Positions 23,668 to 33,449 of a stretch of 45,353 bases of DNA are shown one piece after another. The position numbers and the translations under genes were made by a program. The notes below the pieces were generated by a model. The model searched no databases, was not told where the DNA came from, and saw only the letters and a list, made by a program, of their open reading frames with translations. Each line of letters opens with the position of its first letter. Position 1 is the first letter of the stretch. This stretch comes from Candidatus Roslinia caecavium. Lineage in GTDB: Bacteria; Bacillota; Clostridia; Monoglobales; Monoglobaceae. Where the stretch lies: the NCBI GenBank assembly GCA_904419955.1, contig CAJFTO010000023.1, positions 1 through 45,353 of the forward strand, read 5' to 3'.

Positions 23668-23741
23668 TAAACAAAACTGCGTTTTGCGACTGGATTATTT
23701 GCCTCGGGCTCAAAATCTAAGAACAAATCGAACGGAGAGAG

Positions 23742-24596
23742 ATGAAAATGGATATACTCGAAAAAATAACGACAAAGAAAAAGGAATACCTTATCGAAAG
23801 AAAAAATACCGCCGACGGGCTTAAAATATTGGATATTATGGGAGAGAGCGAGGCGGACAGTAAAATTATCAAAGAAAAACTCGGCGTCGTTTACAACAGA
23901 AAAAAACAGCCTCTCAGCTTGTATAAGGCTTTGAAAGATAACCCGGATATCTCTATAATAGCCGAAATAAAAAAGGCCTCGCCGTCTAAGGGGATTATAC
24001 GCGAGGATTTCGATCATATGGAGATAGCGAAGGCGTATCTTGAGTCGGACGTTCAGGCGATGTCCATACTTACCGAGAGAGATTTTTTTATGGGGCGCGA
24101 GGAGTATTTGACCGACGTTTCAAGGATATCGGATATACCTATACTCAGAAAGGATTTTATAGTAGACGAGTTCCAAATCTACGAGGCGTACGCGCTCGGC
24201 GCCGACGCGGTTCTGCTGATAATGGCGGAGCTGGACGATAAAGACGCGAAAAGGTTTAAAACGGCGGCGGATAAGCTGTCGCTTGAATGTTTGGTCGAGA
24301 CGCACAGCAAGGAGGAGATCGAGCGGGCTTTAAATATCGGCGCGGATATAATAGGGATAAACAACAGGGATCTTAAGACCTTTGTAACTGATATAAAGAA
24401 TACTGAAAAGCTGATAGGATATATCCCGAATGATAAAGCGATAGTATCCGAAAGCGGGATAAAAAACGCGGCCGATCTCGAATATTTAAAAAGTATAGGC
24501 GCGGACGGGGCTTTGATAGGAGAGGCGTTTACCGGACGGGATGATATAAAAAAAGCGGTCTGCGATATGCGAGGCCGGCGGGAGCCGATAGGATGA
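23742..24596 (+). CDS. trpC: Indole-3-glycerol-phosphate synthase
   Basis: A 284-residue TIM-barrel enzyme that closes the indole ring. Motifs: IIAEIKKASPSKGIIREDF (catalytic lysine and phosphate region), ILTERDFFMG, PILRKDFIVDEFQIYEA (catalytic lysine), LVETHSKEEI, GINNRDLKTF and VSESGI. Two ATGs six bases apart are possible. GGAGAG lies 4 nt before the first and 10 nt before the second (23748), so MDILEKI may be the true N-terminus. It overlaps trpF by 4 bp. Confidence 0.96.
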   Translation: MKMDILEKITTKKKEYLIERKNTADGLKILDIMGESEADSKIIKEKLGVVYNRKKQPLSLYKALKDNPDISIIAEIKKASPSKGIIREDFDHMEIAKAYLESDVQAMSILTERDFFMGREEYLTDVSRISDIPILRKDFIVDEFQIYEAYALGADAVLLIMAELDDKDAKRFKTAADKLSLECLVETHSKEEIERALNIGADIIGINNRDLKTFVTDIKNTEKLIGYIPNDKAIVSESGIKNAADLEYLKSIGADGALIGEAFTGRDDIKKAVCDMRGRREPIG

Positions 24597-25258
24597 GTAT
24601 GATCAAGATATGCGGGCTTACAAGATACGAGGATATAGAGGCGGTCAATTCATATCTTCCGGATTTTATAGGTTTTATATTTTATAGAAAAAGCAAAAGG
24701 TATATAGAGCCTGAAAAAGCCGCGGCGCTTAAAAAGGCGCTCGATAAAAGGATAAAGGCGGTCGGAGTATTTGTAAACGAGGATATAGACGAACTTACAG
24801 ATACCGCGCTTAAGGTAGGTTTGGATATAGTTCAGCTCCACGGCGGCGAGGATAACGATTATATAAAAGAGGTCAAAGACAGAACCGGTCTCGAGGTCTG
24901 GAAGGCGTTCGGGATAAAGGACGGCTTCAATATAGAGCGAATAAACCGATGCGCGGCGGACAGAGTCTTGGCCGACGCGTATACCGAAAGTTACGGCGGC
25001 GCGGGGAGAATTTTTAACTGGGATATAATAAAGACCGCCGAAAACGCAAGAAATAAAATAATATTAGCAGGCGGGCTTGACAGCATGAATATAGAATCCG
25101 CCGCGCGGAACGCGGCTCCGTACGCTTTAGACCTGAGCAGCGGGGTCGAGACCGGCGGATTTAAGGATGAAAAAAAGATCAAAGAGATAGTTAGAATAGT
25201 GAGAAATTTAGAAAGCAAAGCGGGAGAACGATATGGAATACCAAAAACAAGAAAATAA
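24593..25258 (+). CDS. trpF: Phosphoribosylanthranilate isomerase
   Basis: A 221-residue (beta/alpha)8 isomerase of the Amadori step between TrpD and TrpC. Motifs: [14 protein letters not shown] with the catalytic cysteine, [48 protein letters not shown] (catalytic aspartate), [10 protein letters not shown] and [14 protein letters not shown]. Its start overlaps trpC (ATGA) and its last 26 bases overlap trpB. This suggests translational coupling along C-F-B-A. Confidence 0.95.
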   Translation: MSMIKICGLTRYEDIEAVNSYLPDFIGFIFYRKSKRYIEPEKAAALKKALDKRIKAVGVFVNEDIDELTDTALKVGLDIVQLHGGEDNDYIKEVKDRTGLEVWKAFGIKDGFNIERINRCAADRVLADAYTESYGGAGRIFNWDIIKTAENARNKIILAGGLDSMNIESAARNAAPYALDLSSGVETGGFKDEKKIKEIVRIVRNLESKAGERYGIPKTRK

Positions 25259-26456
25259 CGTAGATTTAAATAAAAAAGGAAAGTTCGGGATATACGGCGG
25301 TCAATACGCGCCGGAGACGCTGATGCGGGCGCTCGAGGAGCTGGAAGAGGCGTATGAAAGCGCGAAGAACGATCCCGAATTTGTAAAAGAACTGGATTTT
25401 TATTTTAAGGAATACGCCAACCGTCCGTCGCTCTTGTATTACGCGGAGCGGATGACTAAAGATCTGGGCGGCGCGAAGGTATATCTTAAGAGAGAGGATC
25501 TGAACCATACCGGAGCGCATAAGATAAACAACGTCTTGGGACAGGCTCTGCTTGCGAAGCGGATGGGCAAGAAAAAAGTAATAGCCGAGACAGGAGCCGG
25601 ACAACACGGAGTCGCGGCCGCGACCGCCGCGGCGCTGTTCGGTATGGAGTGCGAGGTGTTTATGGGCGAGGAGGACGTAAGACGCCAAAACCTGAACGTG
25701 TTTAGAATGGAACTTTTGGGAGCTAAGGTAACTCCGGTGAGATCGGGAACGGGAACGCTTAAAGACGCCTGCAACGAAGCTATGCGCGCTTGGGCGGGCA
25801 GGGCGGACGATACGTTCTATATTCTCGGCTCGACTATGGGTCCGCATCCGTATCCGACGATAGTAAGAGATTTTCAGAGCGTTATCGGCAGAGAGATAAA
25901 GGAGCAGATACTTGAGAAGGAAGGACGGCTGCCGAACGCGGTCATCGCCTGCGTGGGCGGCGGGAGCAACGCCATGGGCGCGTTTTATGAATTTATAGAA
26001 GATGAGGACGTAAGATTGATAGGAGCGGAAGCCGGGGGCGACGGCGTAGATACCGAGCGTCATGCGGCGACTATGACAAAGGGGAGCGTCGGCGTTCTGC
26101 ACGGTATGAAATCGCTGTTTCTTCAGGACGAGTACGGCGGCATCACGCCGGTATACTCGATCTCCGCCGGACTCGATTACCCCGGCGTCGGACCGGAACA
26201 CGCGTATCTTAAGGATACCGGCAGAGCCGAATACTATCCGGTAACGGATAAAGAGGCCGTGGACGCGTTCAGGTATCTGACAAAAACCGAGGGTATAATC
26301 CCGGCAATAGAGAGCTCGCACGCGGTAGCTCAGGCGATTAAGCTGGTTCCGGACATGGATAAGGACGATATCGTAGTAATAAACTTATCCGGCAGAGGCG
26401 ATAAGGACGTATATTCGGTAGCTAAATTTATGAGGGTGAAACTCGATGAAGAATAA
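25233..26456 (+). CDS. trpB: Tryptophan synthase beta chain
   Basis: A PLP enzyme of 407 residues, the TrpB1 type that pairs with TrpA. Motifs: [16 protein letters not shown] near the N-terminus, [20 protein letters not shown] (with the PLP lysine in HKINN), [17 protein letters not shown], the PLP phosphate loop [25 protein letters not shown] and NLSGRGDKD at the C-terminus. GGGAGAACGAT precedes the ATG within the trpF coding end. It overlaps trpA by 11 bp. Confidence 0.98.
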   Translation: MEYQKQENNVDLNKKGKFGIYGGQYAPETLMRALEELEEAYESAKNDPEFVKELDFYFKEYANRPSLLYYAERMTKDLGGAKVYLKREDLNHTGAHKINNVLGQALLAKRMGKKKVIAETGAGQHGVAAATAAALFGMECEVFMGEEDVRRQNLNVFRMELLGAKVTPVRSGTGTLKDACNEAMRAWAGRADDTFYILGSTMGPHPYPTIVRDFQSVIGREIKEQILEKEGRLPNAVIACVGGGSNAMGAFYEFIEDEDVRLIGAEAGGDGVDTERHAATMTKGSVGVLHGMKSLFLQDEYGGITPVYSISAGLDYPGVGPEHAYLKDTGRAEYYPVTDKEAVDAFRYLTKTEGIIPAIESSHAVAQAIKLVPDMDKDDIVVINLSGRGDKDVYSVAKFMRVKLDEE

Positions 26457-27252
26457 TGTGGAAAACAGGATAGATATTCTGTTTAAAAATCTTAAAAACG
26501 AGAATAAAAAAGCGTTTATAACGTTTGTTACCGCGGGCGATCCCGATATAGATACTACCTTGGATATAGTTCTTGAGATGGAGAAAAACGGCGCCGATCT
26601 GGTCGAGCTCGGGATACCGTTTTCGGATCCTATCGCAGAAGGCCCGGTGATCCAGGAGGCGAATATCCGCGCGCTTGAAAACGGGATCAATTTAGATAAG
26701 ATATTCGATATGGTAAAGAAATTGCGGCTCAAGACCGAAATACCTATAGTTTTTCTGATGTACTTTAACAGTATACTGGCGTACGGAAAGGAAAAATTCT
26801 TTGAAAACTGTAATTTATCCGGCGTGGACGGCGTTATAGTCCCAGACCTTCCAGTCGAGGAGAGCTGGGAGATAGAAGAGTATACCGAAAAGTACGGAGT
26901 ATATCAAATACTGCTCGCGGCGCCGACCTCGACCGAGGAGAGAGTAGAAAAAATATGCAAAAAGGCCAAGGGATTCTTATACTGCGTATCCTCGCTTGGC
27001 GTTACAGGCATGAGAAACGCGTTCGCCACAAACTTCGACGAGATGTTTGAAAAGCTGAATAAGATATCCGATATACCAAAATGTCTCGGCTTCGGCATAT
27101 CCAAGCCGGAGCACGTTAAAAATCTAAAGGGCTACGCAGACGGCCTGATAGTCGGCAGCGCGATAGTTAAAAGCATAGCCGACGGAGAAACTATAGACGA
27201 GAAAATAAAGAACGCGGCGGATAAGACCCGCGAGCTAAAAGAGGCTTTTTGA
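26446..27252 (+). CDS. trpA: Tryptophan synthase alpha chain
   Basis: A 268-residue TIM-barrel subunit that cleaves indole-3-glycerol phosphate and channels indole to TrpB. Motifs: [13 protein letters not shown], the catalytic glutamate in [43 protein letters not shown] (catalytic aspartate), [10 protein letters not shown] and [11 protein letters not shown]. It is the last gene of the operon, and a hairpin terminator follows. Confidence 0.97.
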   Translation: MKNNVENRIDILFKNLKNENKKAFITFVTAGDPDIDTTLDIVLEMEKNGADLVELGIPFSDPIAEGPVIQEANIRALENGINLDKIFDMVKKLRLKTEIPIVFLMYFNSILAYGKEKFFENCNLSGVDGVIVPDLPVEESWEIEEYTEKYGVYQILLAAPTSTEERVEKICKKAKGFLYCVSSLGVTGMRNAFATNFDEMFEKLNKISDIPKCLGFGISKPEHVKNLKGYADGLIVGSAIVKSIADGETIDEKIKNAADKTRELKEAF

Positions 27253-27286
27253 GGCTGGTTGAAAGGTTTTTATTTGTATGACATAG

Positions 27287-27317
27287 GCGCGCCGGTATAA
27301 ATATATGGTCGGCGCGC
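27287..27317 (+). terminator. Rho-independent terminator of the trp operon
   Basis: A GCGCGCCG/CGGCGCGC 8-bp stem with a 15-nt AT-rich loop, followed by TTGTTTTGAT, 34 bases after trpA. The XRE gene ends 18 bp beyond on the other strand. The minus-strand tail is weak, so it acts mainly on trp. Confidence 0.8.
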
Positions 27318-27334
27318 TTGTTTTGATCTCAAAT

Positions 27335-27544
27335 TCAATCGCCTATGTATTCTAAAAGGTCTCCGGGCTCGCAGCCGAATATTTCGCATAATTTGGCGAT
27401 GGTAGAGAAACTTACGGCGGTTATTTTACCGTTTTTAATTTTATCAACGTCGCCGCTGAGTAAATGCAGCTTAGCGGCCAGTTCGCTTATAGAGATATTT
27501 CGTTCTGACATGAGCTCGTCTAACTTAAATATGATCTTTCCCAT
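27335..27544 (-). CDS. Small XRE-family HTH regulator
   Basis: A 69-residue single-domain Cro/CI HTH protein (YozG-like): MGKIIFKLDELMSERNISIS, then ELAAKLHLLSGDVDKIKNGK and STIAKLCEIFGCEPGDLLEY. The ATG at 27544 is preferred, since GAAGAG lies about 9 nt upstream. An in-frame upstream start (27577) would add eleven residues lacking family similarity. It lies 45 bp (12 bp from the longer start) after the RpiR gene on the same strand and may be co-transcribed with it. The target is unknown. Confidence 0.82.
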   Translation of the reverse strand: MGKIIFKLDELMSERNISISELAAKLHLLSGDVDKIKNGKITAVSFSTIAKLCEIFGCEPGDLLEYIGD

Positions 27545-27589
27545 AAATATTACTCTTCGTATAATATCATTTATCAAAATATTTAAATA

Positions 27590-28453
27590 TCAAAGGATTT
27601 GCTTTCGTTCTATCAATTTTTCTCTTCTGTCGAGCCGCTTTGAATATCTTTCGTAATCGGTAAGTATTATTCCCATATACAGCATGTTGTTTATAGCGAG
27701 CTGGGTCACCCGCGAGAACATCGCGCCGCCGTATATCACCATATCCGAATTGCCGGTCGGCAGTATCGTATCGGCGTATTTGCAGACGGCGCTGTTTTCG
27801 TTATTGGTTATGGCGATAGTATTCGCGCCGGAGCGTTTGGCGTTTTTGATAGCCTCGACCGTGTCCTCGGACGTTCCGGACAGAGAGATACATACCGCGG
27901 CGTCTTTTTCGTCTAAGTTGTACGCGCTCACTCTTTGAAGATAAGAATCCTGAAACGACATGCATTTGATACCCAGATACGTCAGCTTGTTGACGAGGTC
28001 TATGACCGCGGCGTACGAATTTTCAACTCCGTATACGCCTACGCACTGCGAATGCGAGATGATCTCCACCGCTTTTTTTAGATTTTTCAGGTTGGAAGCT
28101 TTAAGAGTCTCGTCGAGCATATATATCGCTGTAGCGGTCGTTTTTGCGGCCAGTTTTTCCATGGTATCCCAGGGATTTAAGTTGGTGGTCTCTATAATGT
28201 TGTTCTTCTTTTCTTCTTCTTCGCTGTTTTTGATATATAAGCTGTGTTTAAACGCCTTATAACCGTCGAACCCCGCCGTCTTTAAAGCGCGCATAACGGT
28301 GGGCTGACTGACTCCGGATTTTTCGCTCAGCTCTCGGAGCGACATCTTTTTTAAGTTGTGTTTGTTGTTAAGTATATATTCCGCGGCCTTTTTTTCGGAC
28401 GGTCTGAGCAGCGGATATACCGATTTTAGTTTTAGTTCTATAGAACCAGGCAT
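27590..28453 (-). CDS. RpiR/MurR-family transcriptional regulator
   Basis: 287 residues. An N-terminal HTH_6 domain (SLRELSEKSGVSQPTVMRAL, about 40-60) is joined to a C-terminal SIS domain (about 120-265, with YGVENSYAA, ISLSGTSEDTVEAIKNAKRS and TIAITNNENSAVCKYAD). RpiR proteins usually sense sugar phosphates or other phosphorylated metabolites through SIS. This one is divergent from the phosphonate operon, so control of that operon by a phosphonate intermediate is likely but inferred. Its own promoter is TTGAAA-N17-TATAAT. Confidence 0.93.
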   Translation of the reverse strand: MPGSIELKLKSVYPLLRPSEKKAAEYILNNKHNLKKMSLRELSEKSGVSQPTVMRALKTAGFDGYKAFKHSLYIKNSEEEEKKNNIIETTNLNPWDTMEKLAAKTTATAIYMLDETLKASNLKNLKKAVEIISHSQCVGVYGVENSYAAVIDLVNKLTYLGIKCMSFQDSYLQRVSAYNLDEKDAAVCISLSGTSEDTVEAIKNAKRSGANTIAITNNENSAVCKYADTILPTGNSDMVIYGGAMFSRVTQLAINNMLYMGIILTDYERYSKRLDRREKLIERKQIL

Positions 28454-28531
28454 AATTTATCATTCCTCTATGAAATTTTACAGCGGCGGATTTGATAGTA
28501 TAAAAATTTACATGATCCGCCCGGCTATTAT

Positions 28532-28560
28532 ATTATACGCTCCGATCATTGTAGTTTCAA
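28532..28560 (-). promoter_or_regulatory. Sigma-A promoter of the rpiR-type gene
   Basis: On the minus strand TTGAAA (28560-28555), 17 bp, TATAAT (28537-28532), about 80 bp before the gene. Confidence 0.7.
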
Positions 28561-28592
28561 TCAAAAAGATGTTAAATTGATATAAATTAAAT

Positions 28593-28626
28593 TACAAATT
28601 TTCAGAGATTATCCGAAAAATTTGTA
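28593..28626. promoter_or_regulatory. 10-bp inverted repeat in the rpiR/phosphonate intergenic region
   Basis: TACAAATTTT (28593-28602) and AAAATTTGTA (28617-28626) are perfect inverted copies separated by 14 bp. The repeat is centred between the divergent operons, upstream of the rpiR promoter. It is a candidate operator for the RpiR regulator; a DNA hairpin is the alternative. A TATAAT at 28802-28807 could be the -10 element of the phosphonate operon, but no good -35 is visible, which fits an activated promoter. Confidence 0.45.
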
Positions 28627-28856
28627 GCGCCGCGCGATAGGATATGATTTAAAATAAAACCAGACGTTTCGGGGTTTAGCAAAACGGATCTAAAAATGTA
28701 TGACGACAAACGCTACATAATACCGGCCTGAGTATTTCGTTTTTTTTATATTTTACAATAACTTTCGATTTTTTTGATAGATGTATATTTTGATAATGCG
28801 CTATAATTAACCTGCTCGTAAGAGATAGAAAAAAACATTAAAAAAGAGGTAATAGA

Positions 28857-29621
28857 ATGCTTGAACTCAAAAATTTGAAAAAGAGATACGGGAGCAACGA
28901 GGTACTGAGCGATATTTCTTTGGACGTTAAGGATGGAGAGATAGTTTCGGTTTTGGGACCGTCGGGCTGCGGCAAGACGACGCTGCTCAACACTATACTC
29001 GGTATTACCGATATAAGCGGCGGACAGATAATCTTCAACGGCGAAGACATAACGAAAAAACCGATGCAGCAGCGCGGATTTAATATAGTTTTTCAGGACT
29101 ACGCGTTGTTTCCAAACCTTAACGCTTATAAAAACATAACGTACGGACTCAGAAACAACCCAGGGATATCGACAAAAGAAGAGGTAGACGAGCTTATAGA
29201 CCTGCTCGATTTAAGACCGCATCTGAATAAAAAGATAAGCGAGCTTTCGGGCGGACAGAAGCAGAGGGTCGCGTTTGCGAGAACTCTCGTAGTAAAGCCG
29301 AAGCTTTTGCTCCTGGACGAACCGCTTTCGGCTCTCGACGGAGTTATAAAGGAATCTATCAAGGAGAGGATAAAATATATAGCCCGCGAGTATAATCTTA
29401 CGACGATCATAGTCACGCACGATCCCGAGGAGGCGCTCACTCTTTCGGACAGAGTATTGATACTCAATAAGGGCAGGATCTCTCAATATTCCAAGCCGGA
29501 GGATATAATCCACGCTCCTAAAAATAACTTTGTAACCGAATTTATTTTAAACCAGCTGATAATCAAGAGAAATAATATATTCAGTTTGTTTGGAGAGCAG
29601 TACGCTCAGACTATGGCTTAA
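28857..29621 (+). CDS. ABC transporter ATPase, 2-aminoethylphosphonate type
   Basis: A 254-residue ATPase. Walker A GPSGCGKTT (about 34-42), Q-loop FQDYALFPNLNAY, signature LSGGQKQRVAFA, Walker B LLLLDEPLSALD and switch histidine IIVTHDPEEA. It resembles the polyamine/iron/phosphonate (PotA/FbpC/PhnT) group. The operon context (fused permease, binding protein, PhnW, PhnX) points to 2-aminoethylphosphonate import. It is first in the operon and starts after AAAGAGGTAATAG. Confidence 0.93.
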   Translation: MLELKNLKKRYGSNEVLSDISLDVKDGEIVSVLGPSGCGKTTLLNTILGITDISGGQIIFNGEDITKKPMQQRGFNIVFQDYALFPNLNAYKNITYGLRNNPGISTKEEVDELIDLLDLRPHLNKKISELSGGQKQRVAFARTLVVKPKLLLLDEPLSALDGVIKESIKERIKYIAREYNLTTIIVTHDPEEALTLSDRVLILNKGRISQYSKPEDIIHAPKNNFVTEFILNQLIIKRNNIFSLFGEQYAQTMA

Positions 29622-29640
29622 ATAAAATTAAATTTACGAG

Positions 29641-31329
29641 GTGAATAAAATGCGCAGCGGTAAAGAAATTAGAGCTATATTTTGGTTTGTAAGCGCGCTG
29701 TTTATAATATTTCTTATACTTCCGGTACTGTTCGTGCTCATACAATCGTTTAGGACGGATATAGGAGTCGGCTTCGGAAGATATATAGACGTGTTTACGT
29801 CGAACGGATTTTTGGAGGCTCTGGGCAACAGCTTTTTGGTATCCGCGGTAAGCGGCGTCATAACGGTGATCGTAGCCTTTATACTGGCGTATACGGTAAA
29901 TAATACGAATATCCCGGAAAGACTGAAAAAGATAATCTCGTCGGTCACGGTATTTCCGATGCTTCTGCCTACTATTACATACGGGTTTGCGATCATCTAT
30001 TCGTTTGGAAAACAGGGACTTATAACGAATATTTTAGGCTTCGCTCCGTTCGATATATACGGATTCAAGGGTCTGGTAATCGGATATGTGATATATACTC
30101 TGCCCATAGCGTTTTTGCTTATAAACAACACTTTTAAGTATATAGATAAAAAATTTATAGTGGTATCGAGACTGATGGGCGACAACAAGCTCGGAACGTT
30201 TTTTATAACGTGTATCCGCCCGCTTATGGGAACTCTCGGCGCGGCGTTCATACAATCGTTCTTCCTGAGCTTCACCGATTTCGGTATCCCGGCGGCTATC
30301 GGCGGAGAGTTTGAAGTAGTCGCGACGGTTTTATATAACGAAATGCTCGGTTCGGTTCCGAATTTCAACAACGGAGCCGTGGTGGCGGTGGTAATGCTCA
30401 TACCGTCGGCGCTCAGCATACTGCTCCTTAACTATCTGGAAAAATTCAATTTCAGATATAATAAGACCGGAGAGGTCGAGATAGAGAGGAGCAGGATAAG
30501 AGATATAGTATGCGCGGCGTTGTCGATAGCGATACTTATCTGCGCGCTTTCGATATTTCTGGTAATAGCGATAATCCCGTTCGTAGAGATGTGGCCGTAC
30601 AGGCTCGGATTCTCGCTTGAGCATATAACGTCGCTGTTTACGGACGACAGCCTGCTGAGTATATACGTAAACTCGCTGATCGCGGCGACCCTTACCGCGG
30701 TCTTCGGAACGATATTGGCTTACGGAGCCGCGCTCGTGACGTCGAGAAGTCGGATAAGCAATAAGTGCAAACAAATAATCGAGAGTATGGCGCTTGTGAT
30801 AAACACTATTCCCGGTATGGTATTGGGTATCGCGTTCATGCTTTCGTTCTCGGGAACGGCGGCGCAGGGAAGCATGTTTTTGATAGTGATATGTAATATA
30901 ATCCACTTCTTTTCGACGCCGTATCTTATGATGAAAAACTCGCTGTCCAAGATGAACGAGTCGTGGGAGACCACCGCTATGCTGATGGGCGACAGTTGGG
31001 TGAAGACGATCGTAAGGATAGTTACTCCAAACGCGGGTTATACGATACTCGAAGTTCTCAGCTATTACTTTGTAAACGCGATGGTCACGATAAGCGCGAT
31101 AATCTTTATAGTGGGGCCGCATACCATGGTCATCACTACCAAGATAAAAGAATTGCAGCATTACGCCAAATTCGACGATATATTCGCGCTCTCTCTGCTG
31201 CTGCTCGTTACGAACGCGGCGATCAAGGGAATATTCAATCTGCTTGCGAAAAAAAAGACCGCTAAGAAAAAAGCGGATAAAAAAGCAAATATAGAAAATA
31301 TAAACGAAAAGGGAGTTGTTTTATCATGA
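29641..31329 (+). CDS. ABC transporter permease, two permease domains fused
   Basis: 562 residues with about twelve membrane helices in two binding-protein-dependent permease domains (about 1-280 and 290-545). Each carries an EAA-type loop (VVSRLMGDNKLGTFFITC in the first, TTAMLMGDSWVKTIVR in the second). This fusion is typical of FbpB-like and 2-aminoethylphosphonate permeases. The lysine-rich C-terminus (AKKKTAKKKADKKA) is cytosolic. Its stop overlaps the binding-protein start by 4 bp. The substrate is inferred from the following phn genes. Confidence 0.93.
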   Translation: MNKMRSGKEIRAIFWFVSALFIIFLILPVLFVLIQSFRTDIGVGFGRYIDVFTSNGFLEALGNSFLVSAVSGVITVIVAFILAYTVNNTNIPERLKKIISSVTVFPMLLPTITYGFAIIYSFGKQGLITNILGFAPFDIYGFKGLVIGYVIYTLPIAFLLINNTFKYIDKKFIVVSRLMGDNKLGTFFITCIRPLMGTLGAAFIQSFFLSFTDFGIPAAIGGEFEVVATVLYNEMLGSVPNFNNGAVVAVVMLIPSALSILLLNYLEKFNFRYNKTGEVEIERSRIRDIVCAALSIAILICALSIFLVIAIIPFVEMWPYRLGFSLEHITSLFTDDSLLSIYVNSLIAATLTAVFGTILAYGAALVTSRSRISNKCKQIIESMALVINTIPGMVLGIAFMLSFSGTAAQGSMFLIVICNIIHFFSTPYLMMKNSLSKMNESWETTAMLMGDSWVKTIVRIVTPNAGYTILEVLSYYFVNAMVTISAIIFIVGPHTMVITTKIKELQHYAKFDDIFALSLLLLVTNAAIKGIFNLLAKKKTAKKKADKKANIENINEKGVVLS

Positions 31330-32309
31330 AAATACTCAAGAAAATATTAGCCGTAGGTATGATAGGATTGATAGCGTTCTCCGCGGCCGCGTGCGGCGGA
31401 GAAAGCCAGGATCAGGTAGTAATATATACGAACGCCGACCAGGAAGCCGTAGAAGCGATGGAAAACGCGCTTGACAATAACGGTTACGAGGGCAGATATA
31501 TACTTCAGACGTTCGGAACGTCTGAACTCGGCGGCAGGATCCTGGCGGAGGGTACGAACATTGAAGCCGATCTGATAACCATGAGCTCGTTTTATATAGA
31601 GAGCGCGCAGGCTGAAAATTCTATGTTTTTAGATCTGACTTTTGACACAAACGCGATGAAGGAATATCCGTCGTACTACACGCCGATCACCTGCCAGGAG
31701 GGCGCTTTAATAATAAATACTGAAGCTCTGGCCGCGGAAGGGTTGGAAGCTCCGACTTCCATAAAAGATCTGGCCGATCCTAAGTACGAGGGCATGATCT
31801 CGATCCCGGATATAGAGGGTTCTTCCACGGGCTGGCTTTTGGTTCAGGACGTGATCAGCGGATATAGCGAGGACGAGGCTAAAACGATCATGAGCGGAAT
31901 AATCAAAAACGCGGGTCCTCATCTTGAAAGCTCCGGCTCCGGACCTATCGAAAAAGTTCGTTCGGGCGAGGTTCCGATAGCGTTCGGACTCAGACATCAG
32001 GCGGTGAGAGATAAAAACGACGGACTTCCCATAGATTACATAGACCCGTCGGAGGGCAACTTCTCGCTCACCGAGTCGGTCGCGGTGATAGACCACGGCG
32101 AGGAGGCGGATCCGCTCGCGATGGAGATGGCCGAGTGTATTATAAAGAACGGCAGAAGCGAACTGCTCCAGACCTACCCCGTACCGCTTTATAACGGAGA
32201 GGAAGCCGATGAAAACGCTATGTCGGCGTATCCGGCGGAGTTCTCGCAGCCGCTTACGGTAGAACTGCTCGAAGAACATAAGGCGTTTGTAGACGAGTGC
32301 AGACAGTAG
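31326..32309 (+). CDS. Phosphonate-type ABC substrate-binding lipoprotein
   Basis: A 327-residue lipoprotein. The signal ends in a lipobox with the modified cysteine at about residue 23 (FSAAACGGES). The mature part is an extracellular solute-binding protein of the iron/2-aminoethylphosphonate class, with VVIYTNADQEAVEAME at the start and VRSGEVPIAFGLRHQAV in the second lobe. In a Gram-positive cell it would be tethered outside the membrane to feed the permease. It overlaps the permease gene, and phnW follows after 42 bp. Confidence 0.92.
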   Translation: MKILKKILAVGMIGLIAFSAAACGGESQDQVVIYTNADQEAVEAMENALDNNGYEGRYILQTFGTSELGGRILAEGTNIEADLITMSSFYIESAQAENSMFLDLTFDTNAMKEYPSYYTPITCQEGALIINTEALAAEGLEAPTSIKDLADPKYEGMISIPDIEGSSTGWLLVQDVISGYSEDEAKTIMSGIIKNAGPHLESSGSGPIEKVRSGEVPIAFGLRHQAVRDKNDGLPIDYIDPSEGNFSLTESVAVIDHGEEADPLAMEMAECIIKNGRSELLQTYPVPLYNGEEADENAMSAYPAEFSQPLTVELLEEHKAFVDECRQ

Positions 32310-32351
32310 ACCGAATAGGATCAAAATTTTAAGCATGAAAGGTGAATTTAA

Positions 32352-33449
32352 GTGATTAATTATAAATTATTGACTCCGGGTCCGCTTACGACTACGGATA
32401 CCGTAAAGAGAGAAATGCTTGTAGACCATTGCACATGGGACGAAGATTATAAAAAGATAACGAGGGATATATGCGCGCGTTTGTTAAAACTCGCGCATGT
32501 GGATGATGACGAATATACTGCGGTCCTCATGCAGGGAAGCGGAACGTTCGGCGTGGAATCGGTAATATCTTCGGTAGTTCCTAAAGACGGAAAGCTCGCG
32601 GTCTTGATAAACGGCGCCTACGGCAGAAGGATCGCCGAGATCGCGGAGCGGCACAGTATCCCGCTTGAAAAGGTCGAGTTTGAATATAACAAGATCCCCG
32701 ACGCCGAAACTGCAGAAAGAATAATAAAGGAAAACGGGATAACCCATCTCGCAATGGTTCACTGCGAAACCACGACCGGAATACTCAACGATATAAGCTC
32801 GATCGGCGAGGTCTGCAAAAGAAACGGCGTCGTTTATATAGTCGACGCAATGTCGAGCTTCGGCGGTATAGATATAGACGTTAAGGATCTGGGCGTAGAT
32901 TTCATAATAAGCAGCGCGAATAAATGCATACAAGGCGTTCCCGGTTTTTCTTTCATAATCGCGAAAAAGTCGGAGCTTATGAAAACGAAGGGCGTCGCGG
33001 ACACCCTGTCTCTCGATCTTTACGATCAGTGGGCGGGTATGTCCGTGGACGGAAAATGGAGATTTACTTCTCCGACCCACGTAGTTCTCGCCTTCTCAAA
33101 GGCGCTCGAAGAGCTTGAAGAGGAAGGCGGGATCGAGGCCAGATACGACAGATATTTAAAGAATAGTACCTCTCTCAGAGAAAAAATGGCGGATATGGGC
33201 TTTAAGGCGTATGTTGATAAAAGCGTTCAGTCGCCGATAATCACCACCTTCGAGTATCCCGAGTCGAGCGATTTTAAATTCTCGTTCGACGAGATGTATA
33301 AATACATAAAGGAGAGAGGCTACGCTATCTACCCCGGAAAGCTGGACGGGATGAACACGTTCAGGATAGGAAATATCGGAGAGATATATCTTGAGGATAT
33401 AGAAAAGCTCTGCGGAATAATCAAAGATTATATGGAGGAGAAAAAATGA
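32352..33449 (+). CDS. phnW: 2-aminoethylphosphonate-pyruvate transaminase
   Basis: A PLP class V aminotransferase of 365 residues that converts 2-aminoethylphosphonate and pyruvate to phosphonoacetaldehyde and alanine. Motifs: KLLTPGPLTTTDTVK at the N-terminus, MQGSGTFGVESVISS, AMVHCETTTGILND, VDAMSSFGGI (PLP aspartate), ISSANKCIQGVPGFSF (PLP lysine in ANK) and YPGKLDGMNTFRIGNIGEIY at the C-terminus. The start is GTG, 8 nt after AAAGGTG. It overlaps phnX by 4 bp. Confidence 0.96.
   Translation: MINYKLLTPGPLTTTDTVKREMLVDHCTWDEDYKKITRDICARLLKLAHVDDDEYTAVLMQGSGTFGVESVISSVVPKDGKLAVLINGAYGRRIAEIAERHSIPLEKVEFEYNKIPDAETAERIIKENGITHLAMVHCETTTGILNDISSIGEVCKRNGVVYIVDAMSSFGGIDIDVKDLGVDFIISSANKCIQGVPGFSFIIAKKSELMKTKGVADTLSLDLYDQWAGMSVDGKWRFTSPTHVVLAFSKALEELEEEGGIEARYDRYLKNSTSLREKMADMGFKAYVDKSVQSPIITTFEYPESSDFKFSFDEMYKYIKERGYAIYPGKLDGMNTFRIGNIGEIYLEDIEKLCGIIKDYMEEKK

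Noticed and set aside
25266..26321. 351-codon open frame antisense to trpB, and similar long antisense frames over the permease and CotH genes
   Set aside because: They follow codon bias of the real genes, contain no recognisable domains, and lack ribosome sites.
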